In this document: in pieces, positions 36,080 to 52,499 of the stretch
How positions within the stretch are numbered: the stretch's first letter is position 1
Layout: the number at the start of each line of letters is the position of its first letter
NCBI GenBank assembly: GCA_025642075.2
Contig: JAODUO010001204.1
Span: 1 to 64,000, forward strand
Source: Ridgeia piscesae
Taxonomy: Eukaryota; Annelida; Polychaeta; Sabellida; Siboglinidae
Reading direction: 5' to 3'
DNA length: 64,000 bases
Made by a program: the position numbers and the translations under genes
The notes under the pieces: generated by a model
Database searches by the model: none
Told to the model about the DNA's origin: nothing
What the model saw: only the letters and a program-made list of their open reading frames with translations

Positions 36080-36796
36080 CCTATACTGTGGCAGTCCATT
36101 TGATCTTAACGCGTCCATCCAGCGTCGTCTGATTCACTATTCTGATGGTCCTGAGAAAATCATTGTCTTCCACAAGTATCATTATGTTTCTGCCAAGGAT
36201 CGCGAAAGAATACGGCGGGCTGGTGAAAGTACCACGAAGACCAAGAACAACAAACCGAACTTGGCATGCGTGTTGTCTACCTTCAATGAAGAAGAGAACT
36301 TGATGATGGAGCCCCGTGACGATGCAGAGTTTGGTCATGGCGAAGCCGACATCACCATGATTTCCTAGGTCACTGATGCTGCCAACTATGGTGAAAGCCT
36401 CACCTTATGAGTCAGCCGATATGATTCAATTCGGCTGGGAGACCCGGAATGAGGTCCCCACCCACAAGACCTGTGTGATGTGATTCATTGCGAGTATAGG
36501 ACACAGGACAAGAAGTGCACCACTAAGATTTGTGGTTGTCACATAGAACATCTCTGATGAACATCTTACTGCAACTGCTAAGTCGGCAATGGCTGCTGCA
36601 ATCCATACACCAAGACAGAAGCACAGGCTGGAGACGATTATGGTTTTGAAAGGTAGGATGCTGAGGAGGAGGATTTAGAGGATGAGCGTGTAGAAGATTA
36701 GGATATATACGGAGAGGGCATGAGATGACTGTGATGAACCTCATTACCTGAATGAAGAGTGGGATTACGTAAACGAGTACTACGAAGATTATTAGG
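36080..36796 (+). pseudogene. Decayed FEN1-like nuclease family gene, copy 1 (internally deleted)
   Basis: The plus strand reads KYHYVSAKDRERIRRAG, then LACVLSTFNEEENLMMEPRD and FGHGEADITMIS, a stop, then DAANYG. A deletion at about 36,400 removes the rest of the nuclease-like core. The C-terminal part follows: ADMIQFGWETRNEVP, then, frameshifted, CEYRTQDKKCTTKICGCH, two adjacent TGA codons, TSYCNC and GCCNPYTKTEAQ. An acidic tail follows (AEEEDLEDERVED, then DDCDEPHYLNEEWDYVNEYY) and ends at a TAG near 36,795. EADIT corresponds to EEADTR of the copy at 37,952-40,150. Several stops and at least two frameshifts mean it is not functional. Confidence 0.75.
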
Positions 36797-36799
36797 CTA

Positions 36800-37325
36800 A
36801 GCTTATCAGCAGTTACTACGATAACAACATATATTATATACTCTTGTGTAAAGTTGTCTTGTATATGTTGTTATGGACATCATTCCTTGTAAACCCCTAC
36901 AGTGACTGTCACTCACACGTAATTATTTAATGCAAGAATTTCCTTCACACAGAAATATGGATGCCGATGTTACTAATGATACATGCACTATACATTATGA
37001 GTAATGTGTGTTACCACATGTTTAAAATAATATAAAGTTGAATTGATTACTGTTTCTTTCTCATGAACAAATGTGTCAACTGCGGTAAGATTGTCAATTT
37101 GTGTTCACGAATAAACACAACATTAATTGAGTAGATGTTGCCATTTATTGTCTACCATGTTTGACATTGAAATGAAAATGTAATTCCAGAAATGGATTCT
37201 ATGTACCAAAACACCCCTAAAAACAAGTCTCATACATAATTATAGGACAAGTGGTTCTAAAACAATTCTTAGATATGACCAGTTGCCATCTTGAATTTAT
37301 ACAAATTGCCAGACTTACCCAAAGT
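36800..37325. other. AT-rich unique stretch
   Basis: No supported feature. Confidence 0.4.
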
Positions 37326-37329
37326 TGTA

Positions 37330-37452
37330 GTATGGGCGCCGTTCATTCTCTCGTACAGAACCAACTCTGTGGAACGCACTATCAGATAAGTTGCGTTCCG
37401 CAGAGATTGCTATAGCGGGGATGGAATTCAGAGAAATTGCGCACTTGGTGTA
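37330..37452 (+). mobile_element. LINE ORF extreme C-terminus
   Basis: One frame reads RSFSRTEPTLWNALSDKLRS, AEIAIAGMEFREIAHLV, stop. This is the R-S-F-x-x-x-x-P-x-L-W-N-x-L-x-x-x-L-R terminus of CR1/L2-type LINE ORF2. Confidence 0.65.
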
Positions 37453-37951
37453 ATGTTTTTGCAATTTGGCATGGTTTTAGGTATGGGCATAAGGTTTACA
37501 AAAACCACCGCACACAAGTTGAGGTAGCCCCTGGTGGCCGGTGTGCGCAAAATCCAATATGGCCGCAGAAGCCCTTCATCTGAAATAGACAATGGCTTAT
37601 CTTTGATTCTATCAGCACTACATCAACCGTGTAATACCACAATTTGTATTTTTATTGGGGCGAGGAATCCATTTTCCTATTTTCAGGTCATTTAGAAAGT
37701 GAACCGATTTTGGGCCAACCTCACTTTTAGCCAAATCAGACTTCATTTGGAAGCTAAGCCATATGTGAATATTATGTCTGAATGTACACATATGTTTACG
37801 GCAGCAATGTTTTACTTTTATTGTTGAAAATATATTTGTACTAAAAGTCCAGGGATGTAATAAGTAAATATAATTAATTTAATCAGCTTAATGTCTGCAC
37901 CATAGTACTCGGCGCACATCATTGCCATGATCAACTCAGCCTTCTTTGTCA

Positions 37952-40150
37952 TTATTTACGCAACCTCCTTCGCACTTGCAGACTGCTACATCGGAGTCCA
38001 GCTCGGTGGCAGTTACAGTTTCCCTTACAGGCAACACTACAGCCACAGTAGAGGAGCAGCGAGCATGCCTGGCTGACGTCCGACAGATCTATCCAATACG
38101 GTACCCACTCTTTTGTCCTGGTGTTCCGTTCCCAGCCCCATTCATTGGGTTTTGGGATCTCTGGAGTCTTGGAGAAGGATTGCTTCCAGATAGAGGCTGC
38201 GACTAGCAGGGCACGCTCGATATGCTGGAATAAGGCATTCTTGGTTGGCGGGATGGAGTCCAGAGACCTTAAGCTGTGAGAGAACATGAGCTTCCTTGCA
38301 TCATTTACCAACTCTGCATTACAGTTCTTACTATACAAGAGTACAGTCCAGCGCTCGAGATGTCGCATGTGAAGCGAGTCAAGTGTGAAGCTGTTCGGAT
38401 CCTGGGTGATGGCGATCAGTGTGTCGATGACCTCGGGATAGGCTATCCATGCATTCCATGCCGTCTTCTTACCGATTCCAAACATCGCTGATACTACGTC
38501 GCTCCCTGTGATGGCATGGAAGAGGGGTAGCACTTTGTAATGTTGAGGTCCCAGCAATTGCGAGATGTGATGGATTGGAATATCTTTGTATGATTTCCCT
38601 GTTCCGAATCCGACCCACAGTTCGGAGAGACCTAGCTCGTAGAAGATGTTGATGGTCAAAACAACCACGTCACTATCTACCGTCCTGACGATGGCCTTAG
38701 TGTGACCCTGCATGGCAGCATGACGTAAGTGGAGCATCATCCTCGTGTCTGCTTCTTCTTGCTGGCATGGGGACAAGGCTGATATATCAGTTGCTTTGTT
38801 ACTGAGTACAATGTCAGCCTTTGTTGTGAGGAGGTGGTATGTTGATTCAACTGTGCTCCTCTGAAGTTCCTGACCGATGAATTGGAATAGCTCATCTTTA
38901 TTTTGGTTATCTTTGAGGAACTTCTGCCATTCGACTCCCTTGGGGATAGGTATCTTGGCAGAGACTCGTGTTCGATGACTTGAAGTCTCACCCCGCTTGG
39001 CACGAGTTTGTGACTTGAGACTCGCCTCTTGGTATGTGTCCCAGATTGCGTCCACTCTTTATGTGTTTTCCGTTATCTGACTCTGCATGCATGGCAACAA
39101 TTGCATCTGCATGTACTCCCCAAAGATTCTGGCGCGCTGGAGTTTGATGATGTGTATGACTGCGGCCATATCAAGAATAACCACTGTAGTTTCTTTTACT
39201 GCTTTAGAGCGGCCCGGAGCAGGCATGCCTGGTAGACAAGCAATAATATCTTACTTGGTTCCTTGAAGCAGCTTACCTCGATCTGATAAAGACGGTGGTT
39301 CTCGCTGATTCTCATGCTTAACGAATGCATCTATATCTGCTTCAGGACGTGCTTGTAAGGACAAGAACAACTTGGTGACGAGAGCTGCATTCGGCTTAGC
39401 AAACCCCAGCTTGTTAGCACCCTTCTTTAGATCCGCTGATGGTCTGTTTGAGAATGTGTACAGGTTGGGTTTTTTATTACGTCGGACAAGGGCTTGGAGG
39501 CTTTTTGGATTCTGTCAGTCACAAACTCTGTGAGCATGTTTTTGCCGATGGTTGGATGCTCCAAACTTTCGTTGGGGGTTGAGGCAGAGAAACAGGCACA
39601 TTCAAACTCATCAATGGCCCTTAGTACTTCAGGTTTGAAGAGTTCGATGACCTCCTTAGATTCCTGCTGTCCATATAGGCCTTTTGCTCCACTATCTTCC
39701 TTCAGAAACTGGATGCAGAGCTCTTGGCTCTGGTCAAGTGCCATCAGTGAAGACTTCTTGTCGTCACGTTGCACACCAAACTTCCCTGCCATAAACGCCT
39801 CATGGACTGATGGGTGGGTCTCTGGTAAGCGCGACATATCCCTGAAGAATACTGGCACCCAGCGGGAATAGTTTGTGTGTCAGAAAGCGAAAAACCATTA
39901 ACAAATCTCATCGCATGCATTCAGAGTGAGCAACCAATCACCAAGTCGCTGACCCCGAACGAAGCGGCAGTTGATGAGCAGATACTGTCTCACTGACGTT
40001 CAGTTGTTTATTGTTGGCACATTGCTGATGAGCCGCGTCTCCCACATCTCCATGGGCTCATGCGGCCCACAACCATCACTATCCGATCCTTCCTTTGTCC
40101 TCTTTGCTATTGCTCACTGCACAATATGAGAGCGGAATCGTCCTCGACAT
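37952..40150 (-). pseudogene. Decayed FEN1-like nuclease family gene, copy 2 (near full length)
   Basis: On the minus strand, from 40,150 down: RGRFRSHIVQ, EPMEMWETRLISNVPTIN, stop, VRQYLLINCRFVRGQRLGDW, stops, NYSRWVPVFFRDM, ETHPSVHEAFMAGKFGV, SLMALDQSQE, VLRAIDEFECACF, a frameshift in an A run near 39,475, NLYTFSNRPSADLKKGANKL, stop (about 39,250), stop (about 39,058). Then comes a 367-codon open part with EEADTRMMLHL, RTVDSDVVVL, LFHAITGSDVVSAMFGIGKK followed by TAW, and a Cys-rich end CGCSVACKGNCNCHRAGLRC. EEAD, D-S-D and GIGKKTAW resemble, in order, two acidic motifs and the helix-3-turn-helix of FEN1/XPG nucleases; this function is inferred. The family is multicopy in invertebrates and has no name known to me. 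At least six stops and one frameshift. Confidence 0.8.
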
Positions 40151-40214
40151 CCATTACGATAGCTAGCGTTATTTGTTGGCAATGTGTTGGCGATCCCCGA
40201 ACCATCGTTTAAAC

Positions 40215-40450
40215 ACTGCAAGTTCACTACAAGAGATAAAGGACAGATTGGAAGGAGAATGGAGAACAGCAAAAGATAGGTGTTGAACTGTTGACAGAGA
40301 AAGCTGTGAGAGAAAAGTGAGGAGAGGAAAGAAAAGACGAAGGAAAGATGAAAGTAATCATGGCCAATCTCATCCCTACCGAGAAGGCCAACAAGAGGAG
40401 AACGACAGAATATATGATCAAGTATAGTATGTGATTCTCATGATATGGAG
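40215..40450 (+). mobile_element. LINE 3 prime end, second copy of the 48.8-kb family
   Basis: One frame reads KDRLEGEWRTAKDR and, after a one-base shift, ELLTEKAVREK and a stop. This parallels DLERVGEECKKDIMNWRLLT...ENV of the LINE at 48,830-49,415. The 3 prime sequence after the stop (aatctcatccctaccgagaa, ggccaacaagag) also resembles that copy (cacctcaacccctgacgacg, gtgaggccaagaa). Confidence 0.5.
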
Positions 40451-40544
40451 CAGCGAAGTGGAGGAACGTGTGGTGCGGTGGAATGCCACCGATGAAAGGT
40501 CAAAGCTCAAGGTCAAAGGTATAGGTCACGCAACAAGGGCAAAT

Positions 40545-40770
40545 ATAAAAGTGGCGCCCCTAGCGAATAGTTGATGAACTGGTGGTGCCCCTAGCGAACA
40601 TGTCACGAAATTCGTGCGTCTTATCTTAACAAATGGGGTTAGGGGGTCATGTAGCGTCCCTTAGCGGATAGGTGACGAACTACATGATAGATCAAATGGA
40701 GCCATCTGACGGATATGTCGTGAACTAATACCCCCAAAATACGGGTGTCTTATTTTGAAGCTACTTTTTA
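40545..40770 (+). repeat. Dispersed repeat pair, copy 1 (tagcgcccctagcg module)
   Basis: gtggcgcccctagcgaatag, ggtgcccctagcgaacatgt, then tcatgtagcgtcccttagcg, gaactacatgatagatcaaa, gccatctgacggatatgtcg, tgaactaat. The latter half matches 41,530-41,655. Confidence 0.7.
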
Positions 40771-41529
40771 AATAGTCAAGAGGCGATCATGGCGAGCGTT
40801 TTGATTGGCTGTTGCTGATGAAGAAGGGTTTTGATTGATTGTTGTGATTAATTATCATCATCACGTTCTGCATGTAGGCCACTTGTGTCACTTTCATCAT
40901 GTTCATCGTGTAGGTCACCTACATATCATAGCACATGCGCAATGTTATTGTTGTTTATCTATCTTATGTAACAGTGGGCTAATACAACTGGAGCGGAGGA
41001 AGATAAAAGGTTATAAGTTATTGTGTCTTTATAAAACTATACCAAACAGGGCTTAACGCAGCGCGCTATGCAGTGTGTCCGCTCTCCAGGTAGTTAGGTT
41101 GTCAACAACAAATATTATATTCAATAATGCGACAATTTCTGTCTTCCGGAAAATGGTCATTGCGCCATGTTATAATTTATATCTCTACCGAGAAAACGTT
41201 GGTTTCTTTCCCAGGTGTGCGCCTAACATACATAAATATCTAGTTTGGTTACACACCTGATCCTCCATGTCCAGTGCGGGTGCATCACAGTGCATGTCTA
41301 TCTAGCGAAGCTTGCTGTCCAAGCCAGGGCAGTAGGGAGCTGTCTGTTCTCATCGAGGGACGCTGGCTCAATCTGAATCAGTTACAGTGCGTCAGTGAAC
41401 GACGTTGTAGGATTTCAAGTGGTTGGTACTACTACGGCAAGTCACCGCGTCAGCTGAAGGTATAGGAGATAATGACCGTCGACCCTCTTGCCTACGACTG
41501 TGCGTCGTACAAGGGCACCGCTAATATAA

Positions 41530-41655
41530 GGTCATGTAGCGCCCCTGACAGATATGTGGTGAACTACAAACTAGGTCAAAGAACAAGTGGAACCATCTGT
41601 CGGATATGACGTGAACTAATGCCCAATGTACGTGTCTTATTTTTAAAGTAGGTAG
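41530..41655 (+). repeat. Dispersed repeat pair, copy 2
   Basis: gtcatgtagcgcccctgaca, gatatgtggtgaactacaaa, ccatctgtcggatatgacgt, gaactaatgccc, cgtgtcttatttttaaagta. Direct-orientation match to 40,645-40,770. Confidence 0.75.
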
Positions 41656-41659
41656 GTAA

Positions 41660-43437
41660 ACGGTACTTTCTAAAAGTATTATTGTGTTTTACATGTACAA
41701 ACCGTAATGCTTATTCTTTCTCCTGTTATGACTAGCGTTCAACCAGGTCCCCGTTGTGTCATGTATGATCATTCGAGCTTATTACACAAACTATTATTAA
41801 CTTCGTTGTTATACCATCACCCACGTTGTCACATGACAACTTTCATAGTCTATCCTTGACAGACAAAGTTATGTAAGTTTCCGGTCACGTTCAAAACATA
41901 ACTTCCGTTAAAAGGACGCTTCATGTCACGTGCAAAAACATAATTTCCGGGAAAATGGCGGTTTCCATCACAGTTATAGCATAACCTTTAGCGTTTCGAG
42001 TCAATAATCTTGTCAAGTATTCGTATTTCACTTAATCGGTATAGTGATTTCCTAACATTTACCACCCTAGCGAGATAGAAAGGAGGATGTTTTCATATAT
42101 TTAACTAAGCTAGCTTTGCAACTTGTAGTAAAAATCAGAATATTTTCTGTTTCGACGTGATAACATTGCCTTGTTTTCATATTTTACTAAGGCGGTATGT
42201 TAATCACCTAATATTTTTTTAGCTCAACGAGATAATGTGTAGTAAACTTTGATTATTCTAGCGTTTCACTGCAACAGGTTTGTCACTGTCGTATTTTATT
42301 GAATCAACTTGGGACTTTCGTAACGTTCTATCGGAAAACTGCGGTGCCTTCGATCATAAAACGACAAAGTCATAACCAAATCTAAAAATGTTGGGTTGTG
42401 ACGACACTACGTTAAAAGCTAGGACCGTCTAGCGGACAACTCTAACACAACACTTGATGCGATTGTCATCTCGCTGTCAAAATAACCACTAAATAGGGTT
42501 AGACACACTTTGACCACAGCCGTAATCTAATTTTATTGTTTTGAGGCGATAACCTTGTACCTTTTTCGTATTTTACTAAGACAATACGGTCTTTTCCTAT
42601 CGTTTACCACTTCAACGAGATTAATACAGCTGTTTCTTCACAAGTGTTACCAAGTTAGTGTGGTAAATTCGTATCTCTTTTAGTTTTTTACTTCGGAAAA
42701 CTTATAACGTTAATGTTTATAACATGATTGTAGCAAAGTATATGATGGCGTCATTCGTAGTGATGAAGTCAACGTGTCACTTTCGACGAAAGTCTTGACT
42801 TGGAAACGCGAAATGAAACTTTTTAATCCCATAAAAATATACGTTTTACATACGAAATTGATATTACTCTGTATGTCTTTCATTTGTCTGTTCAACTCTC
42901 TATGTATCGTAGATCAGGTTCATTCGTGGTCATATCAACGTGAGCTGCACTTTCAGTACTCAGTGTTTAATGACGAACTCGTCGAAATTAGTATTTAAAT
43001 CATTACACCTAATAACGTGTGAAACTGATATTTTCTATTAACATTCTGTAGTTTATCGGTCAGAACAACACAAAACTACTTGTCCCTTTTTTGTGTTGTT
43101 CGAATAAATAGTTTACTGTATTTAATCAGCATGTTACCAAGTAAACGTATATCGTTTTTATGTTAAGAGTTATTACATCCTACCTTTTCTTATCCCCGTT
43201 CCCTTAAGGCGATCACAGGTTACATATAGTAACATACCCAAAACTGTCCAGTCGCACTATATGTTATGTACAAGACATGCACTAATATGTGAAGCGTATG
43301 CCATACCATATAACTTATGTAACGCACTAATAGTTGAACCACTGGGCCATTCAATTATAAAAACGACTTATAGGTGAAACACAATGTCATTTAATTTTGT
43401 AACTCGGTGATATGAAAAATGTCGTACATGTAACCAC

Positions 43438-43439
<2 letters not shown>
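41660..43439. other. Unique stretch, nothing recognised
   Basis: Only short chance ORFs. Near 41,880-41,960 a motif is partly doubled (acataacttccgtt, acataatttccggg). At 42,303 tcaacttgggact and cgttctatcggaa weakly recall the 82-bp dispersed module. Confidence 0.35.

Positions 43440-43526
<87 letters not shown>
43440..43526. repeat. (TA)n microsatellite
   Basis: About 84 bases of uninterrupted (TA)n. Confidence 0.96.
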
Positions 43527-43527
<1 letters not shown>

Positions 43528-43529
43528 TA

Positions 43530-44433
43530 ATATATGTTCGTGGTTGCTGGTTAACGGTGTCACGTGCCAGTCACTGTGGGAACTATTTTACATGTTTACT
43601 ACTATTAAATGAGCTATTTTGAACATCAGTGTCAAAGATGATAGTTAGTAGTTGTTAATTTTGGGAAGTAATAAACACTTCCGTTTAATTTTATGTTGTC
43701 TGAGTGTTAGTCAAGAGAATCATTCGCAGTTGTGAGATGATAGACTGTTTCAATACAGGGTGTAGTTTGTTTGTGTCTTTATTTTATTCCTTTTCGAATA
43801 GTCTTTGTAACTATGTTGTTATTATTATTATTGTTATTACTCGTGCAAAAATGTCTCTCATCAATAGAGCCATTCCGAATACTTAGAACAAAGATGTCGG
43901 TCTGCCAACTGCCACGTTTCGTTCCAGTGTTTGAAGAAACCAAACCGTCGAGGGAGTTTATGGTGATTCAGTCTCTTCCTAAGCTGAAACCAGCGATACG
44001 TGAGAAAGATTAGCTTTCACAAGCAACGGGGTAACTGAAAGAAGATAGTAACATCGATGCAAGTATTGCAGTTGACATCATTGTGTAGTTAATGCAAACA
44101 AGTTGCCCTCGTCATATGCCTTCGGCGACACAAGGAGTAAATAATGCATGAAGACAGACACTACGTCGATCAAATAAATTGAATAACCTCGTGTGACGAC
44201 ACAACATATCGCTCACTGTTAATCACGTGACTCAGATCATTAACACGGAACATCTGCGCAGTTCATGTTCGTACACTTTGCAGATCACGCGTACACATCC
44301 ACCAACAACGTCAGCGAATCATGTTCCTCTTCACACGGACCACAGAAATGTCCTGCTGCAATTTCCGTACAGCAACTTTGTGGAGTTATATATATCTACC
44401 AGCTCGGGCGTGTTTTTCATTCCAATGTGCGGA
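43530..44433. other. 3 prime flank of the C1q gene
   Basis: Downstream of the minus-strand stop at 44,434. tctttattttattcc at 43,776-43,790 supplies AATAAA on the minus strand about 650 bases after the stop, a possible poly(A) signal. No other gene seen. Confidence 0.35.
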
Positions 44434-48398
<3,965 letters not shown>

Positions 48399-48439
48399 GG
48401 TTCTGTGGAGTCACTGAGTAAGTGCCTATAACATACACA

Positions 48440-48485
48440 GTGGCGTAGCCAGGATTTTGCATTGGAGGGGGCCACCCGTCAATCA
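48440..48485. mobile_element. Transposon-terminus-like motif upstream of C1q
   Basis: cagtggcgtagccaggattt followed by a G-rich run (ggaggggg). This sequence type is found at the ends of DNA transposons and their deletion derivatives in many animals. It lies about 42 bases upstream of the C1q ATG. The opposite terminus was not found. Confidence 0.35.
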
Positions 48486-48489
48486 AGCA

Positions 48490-48490
<1 letters not shown>

Positions 48491-48553
<63 letters not shown>
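48491..48553. repeat. (TA)n microsatellite upstream of C1q
   Basis: About 62 bases of (TA)n, roughly 95 bases upstream of the C1q start codon. Confidence 0.95.
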
Positions 48554-48556
<3 letters not shown>

Positions 48557-48829
48557 TCAAACCCAACTCGCTTAAAATTAATACCGACATGACAACCAAT
48601 GTAGCTGGCAGCTAGTTCATCAAAACCATTTACAGGAGGCAAAATCACTTACACTGATGAAATTATAATTATACATCCCTACGTTAACATAGATGATGTG
48701 GCGTTGGCGTTCAACCACTAACTTCACAACATGTAACTTTGCGTATTACAATTTATAAATTCATTATAGGAAGTGGCATTTCCCCAGTGCAAAATCCACT
48801 GAATTAATTGCTTTGGTAACAATGAGGAT

Positions 48830-49420
48830 TTCAGCGGGGGCAAACGCTTGGAGGAAAGTCGAAGGGGTGATGGGAGATATAACATATCGCGTAAACATAA
48901 AGGCAATGTGCTCAGCTCGTGTGTTACCCAGGCATATATGAATGCACTAGAGACGATGGCACTAACAGAGAAACAACAAGAGAAGGTCCAGATTTGCGAA
49001 AAACAATCTGATAAGAATAATCGTGGGAGTTAAGAGAGCCGATAAGATCAAACGGATGAAATGAGATTGGAGGTTTGAATAAAGGAACATTCTAAAAATA
49101 AATTGGTGAGGAGCACATGGGCTGGTTGTGTAGAAAAAAATGACAGATGCAAAACTGGCAAAGAGAGCAGATGCCCAGAAAGTGGAGGGGAAATGGAGGC
49201 GAGGAAGACCGAAATTGCGACGGAGATTGCATTGACAGTGACCTAGAAAGAGTGGGAGAAGAATGTAAAAAAGATATAATGAATTGGAGACTGCTGACAG
49301 AGAATGTAGTAAGAGAATAGTTAGAAGAATAAAAAAGACAATGGAAAAGGAAATCTTGATCACCTCAACCCCTGACGACGGTGAGGCCAAGAAAATAATA
49401 ACAACAAAATGCAATTTGAC
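48830..49420 (+). mobile_element. LINE reverse transcriptase C-terminus and tail
   Basis: Split over frames: NAWRKVEGVMGDITYRVNIK; KGNVLSSCVTQAYMNALETM, ALTEKQQEKVQICE; NNLIRIIVGVKRADKIKRM; LAKRADAQKVEGKWRRGRPK; DCIDSDLERVGEECKKDIMN then WRLLTENV. These are ordered segments of one LINE ORF2 C-terminus, ending in the zinc-finger-lacking G-R-P...W region and an aataataacaacaaaat tail. At least four frame changes or stops. The same family leaves a scrap at 40,215-40,450. Confidence 0.85.
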
Positions 49421-49566
49421 CGTAGTCTAGTAACCGGACAACTATTACTTTGAATCCTTAATAGCCATTAGCCATCATGTACATTGAAAACATTGCTCTG
49501 TCAATTCGTATGCTGCGGCCATCGACAGAAGTGGATAATCCATAGCTTAATTATATTTGAATTATG

Positions 49567-50053
<487 letters not shown>

Positions 50054-50055
<2 letters not shown>

Positions 50056-50482
50056 TGGTAGGACTGTGAAAGAAAATCTTAAACAGGCATCCTGAAACCC
50101 CTGTACTTCGTGGCCCTATTAATCAGGCAGCCAGTTGTTGGTCCGTTCCCTACCATCCAACATTTGAACTTACATGACATAATTGTCAATAGATTGGTCA
50201 GGTAATGAACTTGCCCTGTCTTGCTACGATGTTTCTTTGCACTAGACGTAATGAGATTGTAGTTATGATAACACTTATTTCGATTCCCAATAAAATCATT
50301 ACTAGCACCTGCTTCAGATCATGCACATTGTTATTATGATTTACATATACCTTGTTGAAGCGTTACATACCGCTTTGTGAGAGGTTTATTTCTTAAGCTG
50401 ACTACCATATGTGTCATTTTACCGTACGGATAATGGTTGAATCTAACAACTGTATATAAAATTAATCGTTCGTCTCACGCAC
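50054..50482. other. Unique stretch between microsatellites
   Basis: No coding or repeat feature recognised. Confidence 0.4.
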
Positions 50483-50499
50483 AAACACACACACGCAAA

Positions 50500-50540
<41 letters not shown>

Positions 50541-50545
50541 CACAC

Positions 50546-50602
<57 letters not shown>

Positions 50603-50607
50603 ACGCA
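50483..50607. repeat. (CA)n microsatellite
   Basis: (CA)n with a few changes (acgc, caaca, cataca). Opposite in sense to the (TG)n tracts on both sides, at 49,570 and 50,679. Confidence 0.96.
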
Positions 50608-50676
50608 TACAGTTTGCTTAGATGCCGGATGGCCCCCTGCAATTACGATATGATATTCGAAATAAACGTTATGAAT

Positions 50677-50678
<2 letters not shown>

Positions 50679-50732
<54 letters not shown>

Positions 50733-50873
50733 TGTGCGTGTGGTGTGTGTGGTGTGCGTGTGCGTGTGCGTGTGCGTGTGCGTGTGCGTGTGCGTGTGCG
50801 TGTGCGTGTGCGTGTGCGTGTGCGTGTGCGTGTGCGTGTGCGTGTGCGTGTGCGTGTGCGTGTGCGTGTGTGG
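50679..50873. repeat. (TG)n passing into (GCGTGT)n
   Basis: (TG)n to about 50,742, then a hexamer tract gcgtgt to 50,870, the complement type of the cacgca array at 16,514-16,947. Confidence 0.96.
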
Positions 50874-50924
50874 ATGGTCGTGGAATCGTTACGTAGCCAC
50901 GGTGCTACGGTTGTGTTTTCTCTG

Positions 50925-51600
50925 CGTCGCATCAATAATAATGATAATATGATAGTAATAATTTTACCACTCTCACAGCGCCTATATCATTGAATAGTCA
51001 AGCTCACAGGCGCAGCAAATCAAATCATTTAGCATAATCATAAACGGGGACTGGCAAAAATCGTCATTGAAGCATGCAACCGCCGAAAATGTATGGTGGA
51101 ATAGCAATTAAGGAAAATACGTTTTTAGTTTTTTATGAGAGATAGCTATAGTTTCAGAAGGTTTAATTGTAATAGGGAGTTGCTTCCAGAGTATTGAATA
51201 TTTGCCAATATTAAGCTTAGTTTTCGGAACACAAAGTTGTGTGGAAACAGGTCCTAGAGATCAGAGAAACGTAGCAGATTAACTAAGCATGTCGGTTATT
51301 GCGTAGAAAGTGTACGGTATATAACTGTAGCCAATTTTAATTTAATTCAATACACTAAGTCAACATAACACATGAGGATTTTGAAGAACAAAAACAATAA
51401 ACCAGTTGCATTTATTATTCTTTTTAAATTATTAAATTATTTGTTACAGTTTGTTATTATTTATTTATTGTTTTGTGTGTGTGTGTGAATAATTGCGTTC
51501 TGACGTTTAATTTATATTCTTTCTCCACTTATATTATTGCGTGCTGTTAATTCTTTCCCAATTTCCTACCTGAGAACAATTAATTCTCATAACATAGCCA
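50925..51600. other. Old repeat remnant and AT-rich sequence
   Basis: 50,925-51,260 carries the same word order as the remnant at 45,355-45,610. The rest is AT-rich with no feature. Confidence 0.35.
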
Positions 51601-51607
51601 TATTCGT

Positions 51608-51850
51608 TCATGTGCACGTGTGCACGTGTGCACGTGTGCACGTGTGCACGTGTGCACGTGTGCACGTGTGCACGTGTGCACGTGTGCACGTGTGCACGTG
51701 TACACGTGTGCACGTGCACGTGCACGTGCACGTGCACGTGCATGTGCATGTGCATGTGCATGTGCATGTGCATGTGCATGTGCATGTGCATGTGCATGTG
51801 CATGTGCATGTGCAGTGCGTGTGCGTGTGCGGGTGCGTGTACGTGTGCAT
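51608..51850. repeat. (GTGCAC)/(CACGTG)/(TGCATG) compound array
   Basis: gcacgtgt octamers to about 51,710, gcacgt hexamers to 51,740, then gcatgt hexamers to 51,812 and a degenerate end. Every octamer and hexamer in the first part contains CACGTG. Confidence 0.96.
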
Positions 51851-51854
51851 GTTG

Positions 51855-52495
51855 ACAATAGTGCACACTCAGTCAGGCAAGCTAATTTACTGATGACGCT
51901 CCACTGACCAAGCTAATAGCAACGCCCACATAAAAGTGCCGCCCGTATTTACAGTAATAACAACGGCACTTTCTTTCTGAAACTCCCTTAAGCCGAAAAC
52001 CAATCATGATGATTTGCTGTGATGCTTCGGGCGACCGGGAAAGCGAGAGCTAGCCGTGTTAATAGGGAATAAATTGTTGTTCGGCTTTCACTGTCAAGTC
52101 GCGTCAAATCACGTGTGAAGTGACTTGCCCTAGCGTTATGTCTCCAAGATTAGATAACCGCCGCCCGCAAACTGATTAGCGGGAACAAAAATCAATCGGA
52201 ACCTATCAATAACAGAGACATGGACAGCGTTGACTACCAACTTATCCATGCTCGGACAATATCGTAATCTTTGGTCATTGTACGTGTGATACTGCGGAAA
52301 ACGATAGAAGGGTGGTCCTGTGCCTAATCTTTAGAAGCCTAACCGTAACTTACCCTAGCCATAACTTAAATATGAGGTACATGATAATTATACAACAATA
52401 AAATATACACTTATCTAGTTAAACATGATTTTGCAAATGCAATGTTATGAAATAATCTTCCCGATATAGTCCAAGAAATACTTAGAAATCTTAGT
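51855..52495. other. Unique stretch, nothing recognised
   Basis: Moderate GC at 51,900-52,200. No supported gene. Confidence 0.35.
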
Positions 52496-52499
52496 TCAC

